NCBI RefSeq assembly: GCF_003550175.1
Contig: NZ_QXDF01000001.1
Coordinates: forward strand, 1,202,501 to 1,266,500
DNA length: 64,000 bases
Reading direction: 5' to 3'
DNA from: Dichotomicrobium thermohalophilum
Lineage (GTDB): Bacteria > Pseudomonadota > Alphaproteobacteria > Rhizobiales > Rhodomicrobiaceae
The notes below the pieces were generated by a model. It searched no databases and was not told the DNA's origin. It saw only the letters and a list, made by a program, of their open reading frames with translations. A program made the translations under genes and the position numbers. This document shows positions 45,595-52,092 of the stretch, piece by piece; position 1 is the stretch's first letter; each line of letters opens with the position of its first letter.

Positions 45595-46101
45595 CTAAAA
45601 TGCTATGTCGAATTCAATTGCTTCTATTCCTTTTCGTGCGCAATCAGCATCCAGATCAGGTGAAGGCGCGCCGGAAACACCAATTCCCCCGACGGTCGAA
45701 CCATCACCCGCCTCAATTTCGAGGCCGCCGCCCAGCGGCAGGGCCGTCTCCAAATGCCGGATCGCCTGCGTTGGCTCTCCGGGGCGCGTTGCCTCTGCGA
45801 GTTCGCCTGTCGAGATGCCGAAGCTGACCGCTGTCCAGGCCTTGCGGTAGGCCGTTTCATAGACATGCGGGCCAGCGAAGCGGTCGCGGATGAAAACCTG
45901 GGGATTCCCGGCCCGGTCGACGACGGTCACGCCGACCTGATAGCCCGCATCGCGGCAGAACTGCAACGCGGCCTCCGCCGCTTTCAGCGCGAATTCGGGC
46001 GTCAGTACGCGGAATTCGACGAACGGCGACTCGTCCTGCGCAGCGGCGGGGGTAATGGCAAGGCCCGTTGCGGCAATGGCAGCGGCGATGAATTTTTTCA
46101 T
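45595..46101 (-). CDS. Exported GlcG/HbpS-family protein
   Basis: The 168-residue protein starts with a cleavable signal peptide (MKKFIAAAIAATGLAITPAAAQ). The rest is a GlcG/HbpS (DUF336) domain: QVGVTVVDRAGNPQVFIRD, AYRKAWTAVSFGIST and LPLGGGLEIEA. Members bind haem or small ligands; the exact role in sulfur oxidation is unknown. Its start overlaps the soxS stop by 4 bp, so it is coupled to that thioredoxin. Genes of this family recur in sox clusters. Confidence 0.82.
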   Translation of the reverse strand: MKKFIAAAIAATGLAITPAAAQDESPFVEFRVLTPEFALKAAEAALQFCRDAGYQVGVTVVDRAGNPQVFIRDRFAGPHVYETAYRKAWTAVSFGISTGELAEATRPGEPTQAIRHLETALPLGGGLEIEAGDGSTVGGIGVSGAPSPDLDADCARKGIEAIEFDIAF

Positions 46102-46475
46102 GGCGTCTCCCCCTTAAAGTCCGTGTGTTGTTTCAGCAGCTTGTTTAGCAGCATCCAGAAGAAGTCCTCGCCCGGATACCCTTCGATCCGGCCGAGCTCC
46201 CGACCATCGCCGACCAGCACGAATGTCGGCGTGAACGAGATCGGCCGCTCGAAGGTGAGGTCGTCTGGGCGCGGTGCGTGCAGCTCGATCCGTCGCAACG
46301 GCGCGGTCGCGGCCTCGGCTGTTTTGGAATAGATCGGGCCGATTTCCTTGTTCCATCGCGCGCACCAGGGACAGCCGCGCTCTTCGACCATGATCAGCTC
46401 ATAGGACTGCGCGAGTGCCCCCGCGGGCAACAGCATGAGCGCGGCGGAAAGGACGGCGAACAAGGCTTTTGGCAT
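46098..46475 (-). CDS. soxS: Periplasmic thioredoxin-like protein SoxS
   Basis: The ATG at 46475 gives 125 residues with a signal peptide (MPKALFAVLSAALMLLPAGA). The active site ERGCPWCARWNKEIGPIY and the cis-Pro region ISFTPTFVLVGDG define a thioredoxin fold. SoxS reactivates SoxYZ by reducing its carrier cysteine in Paracoccus. An upstream in-frame start at 46505 is less likely because it would precede the signal peptide with polar residues. It is the first gene of the leftward unit, divergent from soxV. Confidence 0.88.
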   Translation of the reverse strand: MPKALFAVLSAALMLLPAGALAQSYELIMVEERGCPWCARWNKEIGPIYSKTAEAATAPLRRIELHAPRPDDLTFERPISFTPTFVLVGDGRELGRIEGYPGEDFFWMLLNKLLKQHTDFKGETP

Positions 46476-46546
46476 TGGCCCACCGATCAGAGTGTAGGTT
46501 GACAAAAAAATAAATGAATGTGTGAATTAATCAAGGGAGGAAACAG
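46476..46546. promoter_or_regulatory. Divergent soxS/soxV promoter region
   Basis: The 71-bp AT-rich gap contains a perfect -35 hexamer TTGACA at 46499-46504 facing soxV. Two GAAT half-sites follow at 46516 and 46524 in direct orientation. A full ATTC-N8-GAAT operator is not present. GGGAGG at 46535 serves soxV. Confidence 0.5.
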
Positions 46547-47281
46547 ATGCTGGACGTTACGGTCGCCGGCGCCGCTCTGGCGGGGCTGCTCTCATTCTTG
46601 TCGCCTTGCATCCTGCCGATCGTACCTTTCTACCTCAGTTATATGGCCGGAACGAGCATGCAGACCGTCCACGCGGACGGCACGATCACGCCGGCGGTCC
46701 GGGTGCGCGCGGTGGTATCGGCGGTGTTCTTCTCCGCCGGGGTCATAACGATCTTCATGGGCCTCGGCGCGACGGCCACAGCGTTCGGTCAGCTCGTTAG
46801 CGAGTGGTTTGACGTGCTGCGCTGGATCGCCGCGGCGATCATTATGGCGATGGGGCTGCATTTCCTCGGCGTGATCCGAATCGGGTTCTTGCACCGCCAA
46901 TTCCGCGCAGAGCCGGGAAATACAACCAACCTGAGCTTCCTGGGCGCTTTCGTGATCGGTCTTGCCTTTGCTTTCGGCTGGACGCCCTGCGTGGGGCCGG
47001 TTCTGGCGGCAATCCTCATGACAGCGGCCGCCGAGGAAAGCGTGAGGCAGGGCACCATGCTGCTGTTCGTCTACGGGGCGGGCATGACGTTCCCCTTCGT
47101 TCTGGCGGCGCTGTTTGTCGGCCCGTTCATGCGCTTCATGCAGCACTTCCGCCGGCATCTGGGGCTCATGGAGAAGATCATGGGTGTCCTGCTGGTAATC
47201 TTCGCGCTGTTGATCGGCACGAACACGATCAACTGGATCGCGAACTGGATGCTTGAAATCGGCTTCAGGCCGCTCGGTTGA
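46547..47281 (+). CDS. soxV: CcdA/DsbD-type membrane reductant transporter SoxV
   Basis: The 244-residue protein has six membrane helices. The two redox cysteines are in FLSPCILPIVPFYLSY near residue 20 and AFGWTPCVGPVLAAIL near 148, as in CcdA. It carries electrons from cytoplasmic thioredoxin to periplasmic partners. SoxW is encoded 16 bp downstream and is the likely acceptor. GGGAGG precedes the ATG. In this system it supports reduction of the SoxYZ carrier. Confidence 0.9.
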   Translation: MLDVTVAGAALAGLLSFLSPCILPIVPFYLSYMAGTSMQTVHADGTITPAVRVRAVVSAVFFSAGVITIFMGLGATATAFGQLVSEWFDVLRWIAAAIIMAMGLHFLGVIRIGFLHRQFRAEPGNTTNLSFLGAFVIGLAFAFGWTPCVGPVLAAILMTAAAEESVRQGTMLLFVYGAGMTFPFVLAALFVGPFMRFMQHFRRHLGLMEKIMGVLLVIFALLIGTNTINWIANWMLEIGFRPLG

Positions 47282-47297
47282 TAAGGGAGGAAAGTGA

Positions 47298-47867
47298 ATG
47301 CTCAAGCGATTGCTCGCAGTCTCATTGCTGCTGCTGATGGTCTCGCCGGCCGCGGCCGCCGAACTCGGCCCTGACGGTCTCCACAAGACCGAATGGATGC
47401 GTCAGACCTTCAACAACCTGCGTGAGGACCTGGCTGAAGCGCGCGCGGAAGGCAAAAGGTTTGCCATCATCTTCGAGCAGCGCGGCTGCATCTACTGCGA
47501 GAAAATGCATGAAGAGGTGTTTCCGGATCCAAAGATCTCCGAGTATATCAAGGAGAACTTTTTCTTCGTCCAATACAACCTCTTTGGCGACCTGCCCGTG
47601 ACCGATTTCGACGGTACCGAGGGCACCGAAAAGCAGATGGCGCGCCGCTGGGGCATCCACTTTACGCCGACGATCATGTTCTTTCCCGAGGACGACCCCG
47701 GCGAGGTCCCGGCGGATGAAGCTGCGGTCGTTACAATGCCGGGAGCGTTCGGGAAAGGCACGACCTACAACATGCTCACCTGGATCGTGGAGAAGGGCTA
47801 CGAGAGCGGCGAGACTTTCCAGCGCTACCACGCCCGCAAGCTCCAGGAGCAGCAGGCGGCGAACTGA
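47298..47867 (+). CDS. soxW: Periplasmic thioredoxin SoxW
   Basis: The 189-residue protein has a signal peptide (LLAVSLLLLMVSPAAA), a thioredoxin-type site EQRGCIYCEKMHEEVF and a cis-Pro segment WGIHFTPTIMFFPED. SoxW takes electrons from SoxV. The preceding gap of 16 bp contains GGGAGG. The stop is followed within 25 bp by the operator-promoter module for soxA. Homologues in Paracoccus and Rhodovulum have the same order. Confidence 0.9.
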   Translation: MLKRLLAVSLLLLMVSPAAAAELGPDGLHKTEWMRQTFNNLREDLAEARAEGKRFAIIFEQRGCIYCEKMHEEVFPDPKISEYIKENFFFVQYNLFGDLPVTDFDGTEGTEKQMARRWGIHFTPTIMFFPEDDPGEVPADEAAVVTMPGAFGKGTTYNMLTWIVEKGYESGETFQRYHARKLQEQQAAN

Positions 47868-47889
47868 CGGGGAGCGGTTCGAACGTCTA

Positions 47890-47905
47890 ATTCATATAGA
47901 TGAAT
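47890..47905. promoter_or_regulatory. SoxR/SqrR-type operator upstream of soxA
   Basis: ATTC at 47890-47893 and GAAT at 47902-47905 are separated by exactly 8 bases, the consensus I recall for the SqrR/BigR group. A second exact copy precedes soxY. It ends 6 bases before the -35 element. Confidence 0.75.
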
Positions 47906-47911
47906 AAGACA

Positions 47912-47941
47912 TTGCACGCCGTGCCGATGCTGCTCTAGGAT
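47912..47941 (+). promoter_or_regulatory. Promoter for the soxA unit
   Basis: TTGCAC (47912-47917), 18 bases, then TAGGAT (47936-47941). The same arrangement with TTGCAA and TAGGAT lies before soxY at the same spacing. The identity between the two copies supports function. Confidence 0.65.
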
Positions 47942-47974
47942 CAATCACATAAGAATGAAAGAATGGGAGGAAAA

Positions 47975-48049
47975 ATGAGACATGCAGCTAAGGCGCCCAG
48001 CTCACCAGAAGCCGGCCCAGACCGGACAGCAGCAAGTCTGACTGAATGA
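47975..48049 (+). CDS. Leader reading frame upstream of soxA (24 residues)
   Basis: It begins MRHAAKAPSS and ends SLTE. A strong GGGAGG lies 5 bases before its ATG. Its first ten codons match, bar one, those of a second leader frame before soxY. Its TGA stop overlaps an ATG (48046) that is in frame with soxA, so ribosomes could be passed directly to soxA. Whether the peptide or only its translation matters is unknown. Confidence 0.55.
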   Translation: MRHAAKAPSSPEAGPDRTAASLTE

Positions 48050-48063
48050 AGGGGAGGAGTCTC

Positions 48064-48939
48064 ATGCATAAAGCCATAAAATCGCTGTGGGCAGGCAGAA
48101 AGCTGCTGTTCGCGGTGCCTATTGCCACACTCGCGTTGACGAGTGCGGCGAGCGCCGAATGTATCCATTGTACCAAAGAGAATCCCAAGGACATTCTGCT
48201 CAAGCTTATCGACGAGATCGATTCCGCGTACCTCACCCAGAGTCCTCAGAATCTCATGATGATGGAGGACAACCCGGCCTATTTCGTGGTCGACGATGGC
48301 AAGTTTCTGTTCGAGGAAAAACGCGGGCCAAATAACGTCTCGCTGGAAAAGTGTGATTTCGGCAAGGGTCCGGGCGTGCTCGATGGCGCTTATGCCGAAA
48401 TGCCTCGGTATTTCGAGGATACGGGCAGGGTGATGGACCTTGAGACGCGTCTGGTGCACTGCATGAAGACGATCCAAGGCTTCTCCAGCGATGATCCGGC
48501 ATTGAAAAACAGGTCGGAAATCCGTGCCTTGATGGCTTATGTCGCCGCCAGGTCCAACGGCTACAAATGGAATCCGCCGATGGACCATCCCCTGGAAAAG
48601 GCGATGCGCGATGCCGGCGAAGTCATGTTCTACCGTCGCTCCAGCGTAATGGACTTCAGCTGTGCCACCTGTCACACCGAAACCGGCAAGCGGATCCGGG
48701 CCTCGGTGCTCCCCAATGTCAATCGGCCCAAGGAATGGACCAAGGCGGTTTCCTGGCCAGCCCTGCGCGTCGGCAGGTCGTCCAACATACGCAGTCCCTA
48801 CCAGCGCGTGCGCGGATGCTACTGGCAGATGCGCAAGGGCAAGATCAAACGCCAGTCCGACGCTGCCATTGCGATCCTCAGTTTCTGGACCGATCAGGCG
48901 CGCGGCGAGCCGGCTATAATGCCTGACCTGAAGCGCTGA
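48064..48939 (+). CDS. soxA: L-cysteine S-thiosulfotransferase subunit SoxA
   Basis: The protein has 291 residues from the ATG at 48064, which follows GGGGAGGAG; an in-frame ATG at 48046 overlaps the leader stop. A signal peptide ends at AASA. A first cytochrome-like half has lost its haem and keeps two cysteines (SLEKCDFGKGPG and VHCMKT). The second half has one haem motif, FSCATCHTETG. The ligand cysteine that forms a persulfide is in RGCYWQMR near the C-terminus. It makes the SoxXA complex that joins thiosulfate to SoxY. soxX follows after 32 bp. Confidence 0.93.
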   Translation: MHKAIKSLWAGRKLLFAVPIATLALTSAASAECIHCTKENPKDILLKLIDEIDSAYLTQSPQNLMMMEDNPAYFVVDDGKFLFEEKRGPNNVSLEKCDFGKGPGVLDGAYAEMPRYFEDTGRVMDLETRLVHCMKTIQGFSSDDPALKNRSEIRALMAYVAARSNGYKWNPPMDHPLEKAMRDAGEVMFYRRSSVMDFSCATCHTETGKRIRASVLPNVNRPKEWTKAVSWPALRVGRSSNIRSPYQRVRGCYWQMRKGKIKRQSDAAIAILSFWTDQARGEPAIMPDLKR

Positions 48940-48971
48940 TTACAAAAGCATAAAGCGTAGGAGCACCGATC

Positions 48972-49685
48972 ATGTACCCCAAGATTCCCCATAAGTCAGG
49001 GCTTATTGCTCTCGTTGCAACGGCTCTGCTTGTCTTTGCGGGCGGATACGCCGTCGCCGACTCCCACAAGAAAAAAGGGGCCGAGAAAGTCGACTACACG
49101 GCCATGAGCTCCGAGGAGCTCGCTGAATACCTGATCTTCGAGGCAGAGGGGTTCGATGTCGACGAAAAGACCCAGGAAGGCCGAACGGTGCGCGATCGCC
49201 TGACGCAGGACGAACTCCAGAAAACCTGCTCCAAGTTGAAAGGCGGCCCGGTGGATGGCGACACCGCACAGAAAGTCATGGAACTGGCCCGAGACTCGAT
49301 GGTCTATCCGGAAGGGGGCATAGAACTCGGCGACTGGAAGAGAGGCCAGGCGGTGGCGGAGAACGCGTTCGGCTTTCGGGTCGGCCACAAAGTGGATGAC
49401 CACAGCGCACGTGAAACCGGCGGCCTGTGCATCAACTGCCATCAGTTCGAAGAGGAGAAAGTGGATCGATCCGGCACCCTCGGGCCGAGCCTAATCGGGT
49501 ATGGCAAGATGCGCGGCACAAACGAGCAGATGCTGAAGTACACGTATGAAGTGATCTACAATGCGCATGTGGTCTTCCCGTGTACCAAGATGCCGCGTTT
49601 CGGCGCCAACGGGGTTCTTAGTCAGGAGAAGATCGCCGACGTGATGGCCTATCTCATGGATCCGGAATCCCCGGTGAATGAATAG
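48972..49685 (+). CDS. soxX: L-cysteine S-thiosulfotransferase subunit SoxX
   Basis: The 237-residue protein has a signal or anchor segment (LIALVATALLVFAGGYAVAD), a long helical charged N-terminal region, one haem motif (GGLCINCHQFEE) and the Met ligand in CTKMPRFGANGVLSQEKI. The family usually has 150-230 residues, so this one is at the long end. SoxX is the electron-accepting partner of SoxA. Here the gene order is soxA then soxX, not the more common soxX first. GTAGGAG precedes the start. Confidence 0.92.
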   Translation: MYPKIPHKSGLIALVATALLVFAGGYAVADSHKKKGAEKVDYTAMSSEELAEYLIFEAEGFDVDEKTQEGRTVRDRLTQDELQKTCSKLKGGPVDGDTAQKVMELARDSMVYPEGGIELGDWKRGQAVAENAFGFRVGHKVDDHSARETGGLCINCHQFEEEKVDRSGTLGPSLIGYGKMRGTNEQMLKYTYEVIYNAHVVFPCTKMPRFGANGVLSQEKIADVMAYLMDPESPVNE

Positions 49686-50099
49686 GCCCGGTTCGAGCTT
49701 CTGATCATGCGAGGAGAACATAGCGACTCCCGCTCCAGAAGCCGCATCGCGCAGGGCGCGTGAGGTGTGCTTCCTCTCCTTGGAGCCGCATCTGTTCTGA
49801 TTGAACCAGGATGCGGCTCCAAGTCTTTGCTTTCAGGCGCGCGTTCTCGGAACACCGATGCTTATCCCGGACCGATCCCGGAACAGCCTTTCTCCGATCG
49901 CGCTCTGATGGCTCTGTTCGGAAGACGGGGGCCGGGGCAAGCCAATCTTGAGCCAGGACGTTGGCATGACGGGAACCTCAAGAAGGCGGATTGCTCTCAA
50001 ATTGCGCACCTGGGCGCCTCGTTTCCGTCCCCAAGGCAATCAGCTATGCTCAAGGGGCAACCCGAATGACATGTCGCCGTTCACAACGGGAGGAGGTCA
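49686..50099. other. Gap of 414 bases between soxX and the DsrE-like gene
   Basis: It contains a perfect 13-bp inverted repeat (see terminator at 49780). No gene is supported; short frames on both strands have no motif. GGGAGGAGG lies just before the DsrE-like start. Confidence 0.45.
49780..49822. terminator. Long perfect stem-loop after soxX
   Basis: TTGGAGCCGCATC (49780-49792) pairs fully with GATGCGGCTCCAA (49810-49822) across a 17-base loop. The downstream sequence has only a modest T content. It may end the soxAX message or protect its 3' end. Confidence 0.5.
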
Positions 50100-50657
50100 A
50101 TGATGCAGCCGCGCACCACGCAATCAGGATCGCCACTTGCTCGTGCGATTAATCAGCTGATCGTTTCCATCGCGGTCATGGTCGTGCTCACGGCTACGGG
50201 CGCGGCGGTGCACGCGCAATCCGCATTGGCCCAGGACGGCTTTGGCGATGGACCCGCCAAGGTTGTCTACCACGCGGATTTCAAGGATCCGCGCCGGTTC
50301 AGTGCCATGGTCACAAGTATCTACAACATGGTGTCCTCGTATGAGAATGAGTTGCGCGATTATGACGTGCGCATTGTGTTCAATTCTTATGGCATCCGGT
50401 TCCTGACCGATGACAAGCTCGAGGGCACGCCGTTTGAAGCAGATCAGGCATTACAGGAGCGCCGAGAGAATCTGAAGGGGCGCTTGATGAGCCTGAAAAA
50501 CGTCTACGATGTTAAGCTTGAGCTTTGCGAAATCACCCGTGAGGACGTGGGTCTGTCCAAGGACAAGCTGTACGAAGGCGTCACGCCCGTGGGATCGGGC
50601 GTCGTCCGGATCGCCGAACTCCAGAGTGAGGGCTTCGCGTACATCAAAATCGAGTAG
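50100..50657 (+). CDS. Exported DsrE-like protein in the sox cluster
   Basis: The 185-residue protein has an N-terminal signal (LIVSIAVMVVLTATGAAVHA), then a DsrE/F-like fold: KVVYHADFKDPRRFSAMVTS, VRIVFNSYGIRFLTDD and VKLELCEITREDVG. The single cysteine in ELCEI sits where DsrE proteins carry their sulfur-relay cysteine. GGGAGGAGG precedes the start. Cytoplasmic DsrE proteins pass sulfur between carriers; an exported one beside soxX suggests a periplasmic sulfur carrier or SoxYZ partner, which is inference. Confidence 0.75.
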   Translation: MMQPRTTQSGSPLARAINQLIVSIAVMVVLTATGAAVHAQSALAQDGFGDGPAKVVYHADFKDPRRFSAMVTSIYNMVSSYENELRDYDVRIVFNSYGIRFLTDDKLEGTPFEADQALQERRENLKGRLMSLKNVYDVKLELCEITREDVGLSKDKLYEGVTPVGSGVVRIAELQSEGFAYIKIE

Positions 50658-50878
50658 ATACGGCCCGGACGGGGACAGCCCCTGCGCGCGCGCCCTCGGT
50701 CCAGGAAAATGAACGCTCGATTCACCGGATATCGGCGGCCAGCGCTGCGCGGTTTCGGCTGCGGATCCGCAGAGCCGGGTAGCCCGGCAAATTCGAAGCC
50801 GCTCTGGCAGTCTTTCCGTGCAGGGAGGTCCTGCCCGCTTTGGGGTTCGAAGTGACGCGGCCCGAAACCACTCATCTT

Positions 50879-50894
50879 ATTCAATAATATGAAT
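50879..50894. promoter_or_regulatory. SoxR/SqrR-type operator upstream of soxY
   Basis: ATTC at 50879-50882 and GAAT at 50891-50894 with 8 bases between. Together with the site at 47,890 it defines a duplicated control module. It ends 6 bases before the -35 element. Confidence 0.75.
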
Positions 50895-50900
50895 TAGACG

Positions 50901-50930
50901 TTGCAAGCTATGCCGATCCTGCTCTAGGAT
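50901..50930 (+). promoter_or_regulatory. Promoter for the soxYZBCDEF unit
   Basis: TTGCAA (50901-50906), 18 bases, TAGGAT (50925-50930). Same spacing and near-identical surrounding bases as before soxA. Confidence 0.65.
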
Positions 50931-50963
50931 TAATCACATAAGAATGAAAGAATGGGAGGAGAC

Positions 50964-51134
50964 ATGAGACACGCAGCGACCGCGCCCAGCTCGGCAAAGC
51001 CGGTCTGTACCGTGGCGGCTGCGCCAGCCTTTCACGTCAAGACGGGTAAGAACTCCGCGGATCCAGCTTCGAAGCCAGGACCGTCCTCACGCCATGGCAG
51101 GTCGAGCACCTGGTCACCGATCCCAATAAGCTGA
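50964..51134 (+). CDS. Leader reading frame upstream of soxY (56 residues)
   Basis: It begins MRHAATAPSS after GGGAGGA, matching the soxA leader except for one residue, and then diverges (AKPVCTVAAAPAFHVKTG). The stop lies 49 bp before soxY. The later part has a composition unlike normal protein, so only the first 10-15 codons look conserved. It is shorter or frayed compared with any known protein; the function is unknown. Confidence 0.45.
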   Translation: MRHAATAPSSAKPVCTVAAAPAFHVKTGKNSADPASKPGPSSRHGRSSTWSPIPIS

Positions 51135-51183
51135 AATACGAATGAAACGCTTTCCGTTGAGAGCCTAACCGGAGAGAAGCGCT

Positions 51184-51600
51184 ATGAAATTGAGTAGACG
51201 TCAAGCCATCGCAGTAGGGGTGGGTGCAGGCATATTCGCGCTCATGCCCCACCAGCTTCGCGCCGCTCAGGAGGAGGGTGTTGCCGCCTTCACCGGCGGT
51301 GTCGAGCCGAAAGAGGGTGACATCACCCTGAATGCGCCGGAAATTGCTGAAAACGGCAACACGGTTCCGATCTCGGTCGACGCGCCGGGCGCCGAGGAGG
51401 TGATGGTCTTCGCCCTGGGTAACCCCTCGCCGGATGTCGTGAAGTTCAAGTTCGGGCGGTTGGCCGGCTCGCATACGGCCTCGACGCGCATCCGTCTCGC
51501 CAAGACCCAGAACGTGGTCGCAGTGGCAAAGATGCCCGACGGCAGCTTCGTCAAGACGCAGAAAGAAGTGAAGGTCACGATCGGCGGTTGCGGCGGCTAA
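51184..51600 (+). CDS. soxY: Thiosulfate-oxidation carrier subunit SoxY
   Basis: The 138-residue protein has a Tat signal (LSRRQAIAVGVGAGIFALMP), the immunoglobulin-like SoxY core (VPISVDAPGAEEVMVFALGN) and the C-terminal swinging arm GGCGG, whose Cys carries the sulfur chain. GAGAGAAG precedes the ATG. SoxY pairs with SoxZ in the periplasm, and all sulfur intermediates stay bound to it. soxZ follows 24 bp later. Confidence 0.95.
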   Translation: MKLSRRQAIAVGVGAGIFALMPHQLRAAQEEGVAAFTGGVEPKEGDITLNAPEIAENGNTVPISVDAPGAEEVMVFALGNPSPDVVKFKFGRLAGSHTASTRIRLAKTQNVVAVAKMPDGSFVKTQKEVKVTIGGCGG

Positions 51601-51624
51601 GGAAACGACGAGGAGCGGAAGACA

Positions 51625-51951
51625 ATGCAGAGAGTTAGGCCACGAGTCCGGGTGCCTCGCACGGCTGCTGCGGGCGAGGTCATCACCATCAAGACGCTGA
51701 TCAGCCATCCAATGGAATCGGGGCAGCGCAAGGACGATGACGGCAACATCATCCCACGCCGGATCATCAACCGGTTCACCTGCGAATTCAACGGCGAGAC
51801 CGTTGTCGATGTCGCGCTGGAGCCGGCCATTTCGACGAACCCCTATTTCGAATTCGAGGCGAAAGTGCCCGAGTCCGGCGAATTCAAGTTTACCTGGTAC
51901 GACGATAACGGCGAAGTCTACGAACTCTCGAAAGCCATCGAGGTCAAGTGA
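51625..51951 (+). CDS. soxZ: Thiosulfate-oxidation carrier subunit SoxZ
   Basis: The 108-residue protein lacks a signal peptide, as is normal for SoxZ, which is exported with SoxY. Family segments ITIKTLISHPMESGQRKD, NGETVVDVALEPAISTNPYF and EFKFTWYDDNGEVYE are present. It stabilises SoxY and presents the arm to the enzymes. Same strand and close spacing with soxY and soxB indicate one transcript. Confidence 0.95.
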   Translation: MQRVRPRVRVPRTAAAGEVITIKTLISHPMESGQRKDDDGNIIPRRIINRFTCEFNGETVVDVALEPAISTNPYFEFEAKVPESGEFKFTWYDDNGEVYELSKAIEVK

Positions 51952-52092
51952 CCGGGATGACTCTCATGCCCGGTTGAGCGGCCGCCTGCCGCCGGGCGGG
52001 CGGTCTCGCCATTCATCGATTCTCGCTGTGAGAGTTTCCCGGCGGAGCGCGCTGCGCTTCGAGCAGACCGGCTCTGTTTATAGAGGTGACCA

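Noticed and set aside
51030-51144. Second coding relic in another frame of the soxY leader
   Set aside because: A short stretch reads SSFEARTVLTPWQVEHL but follows directly after a stop and has no start; too short to assign.
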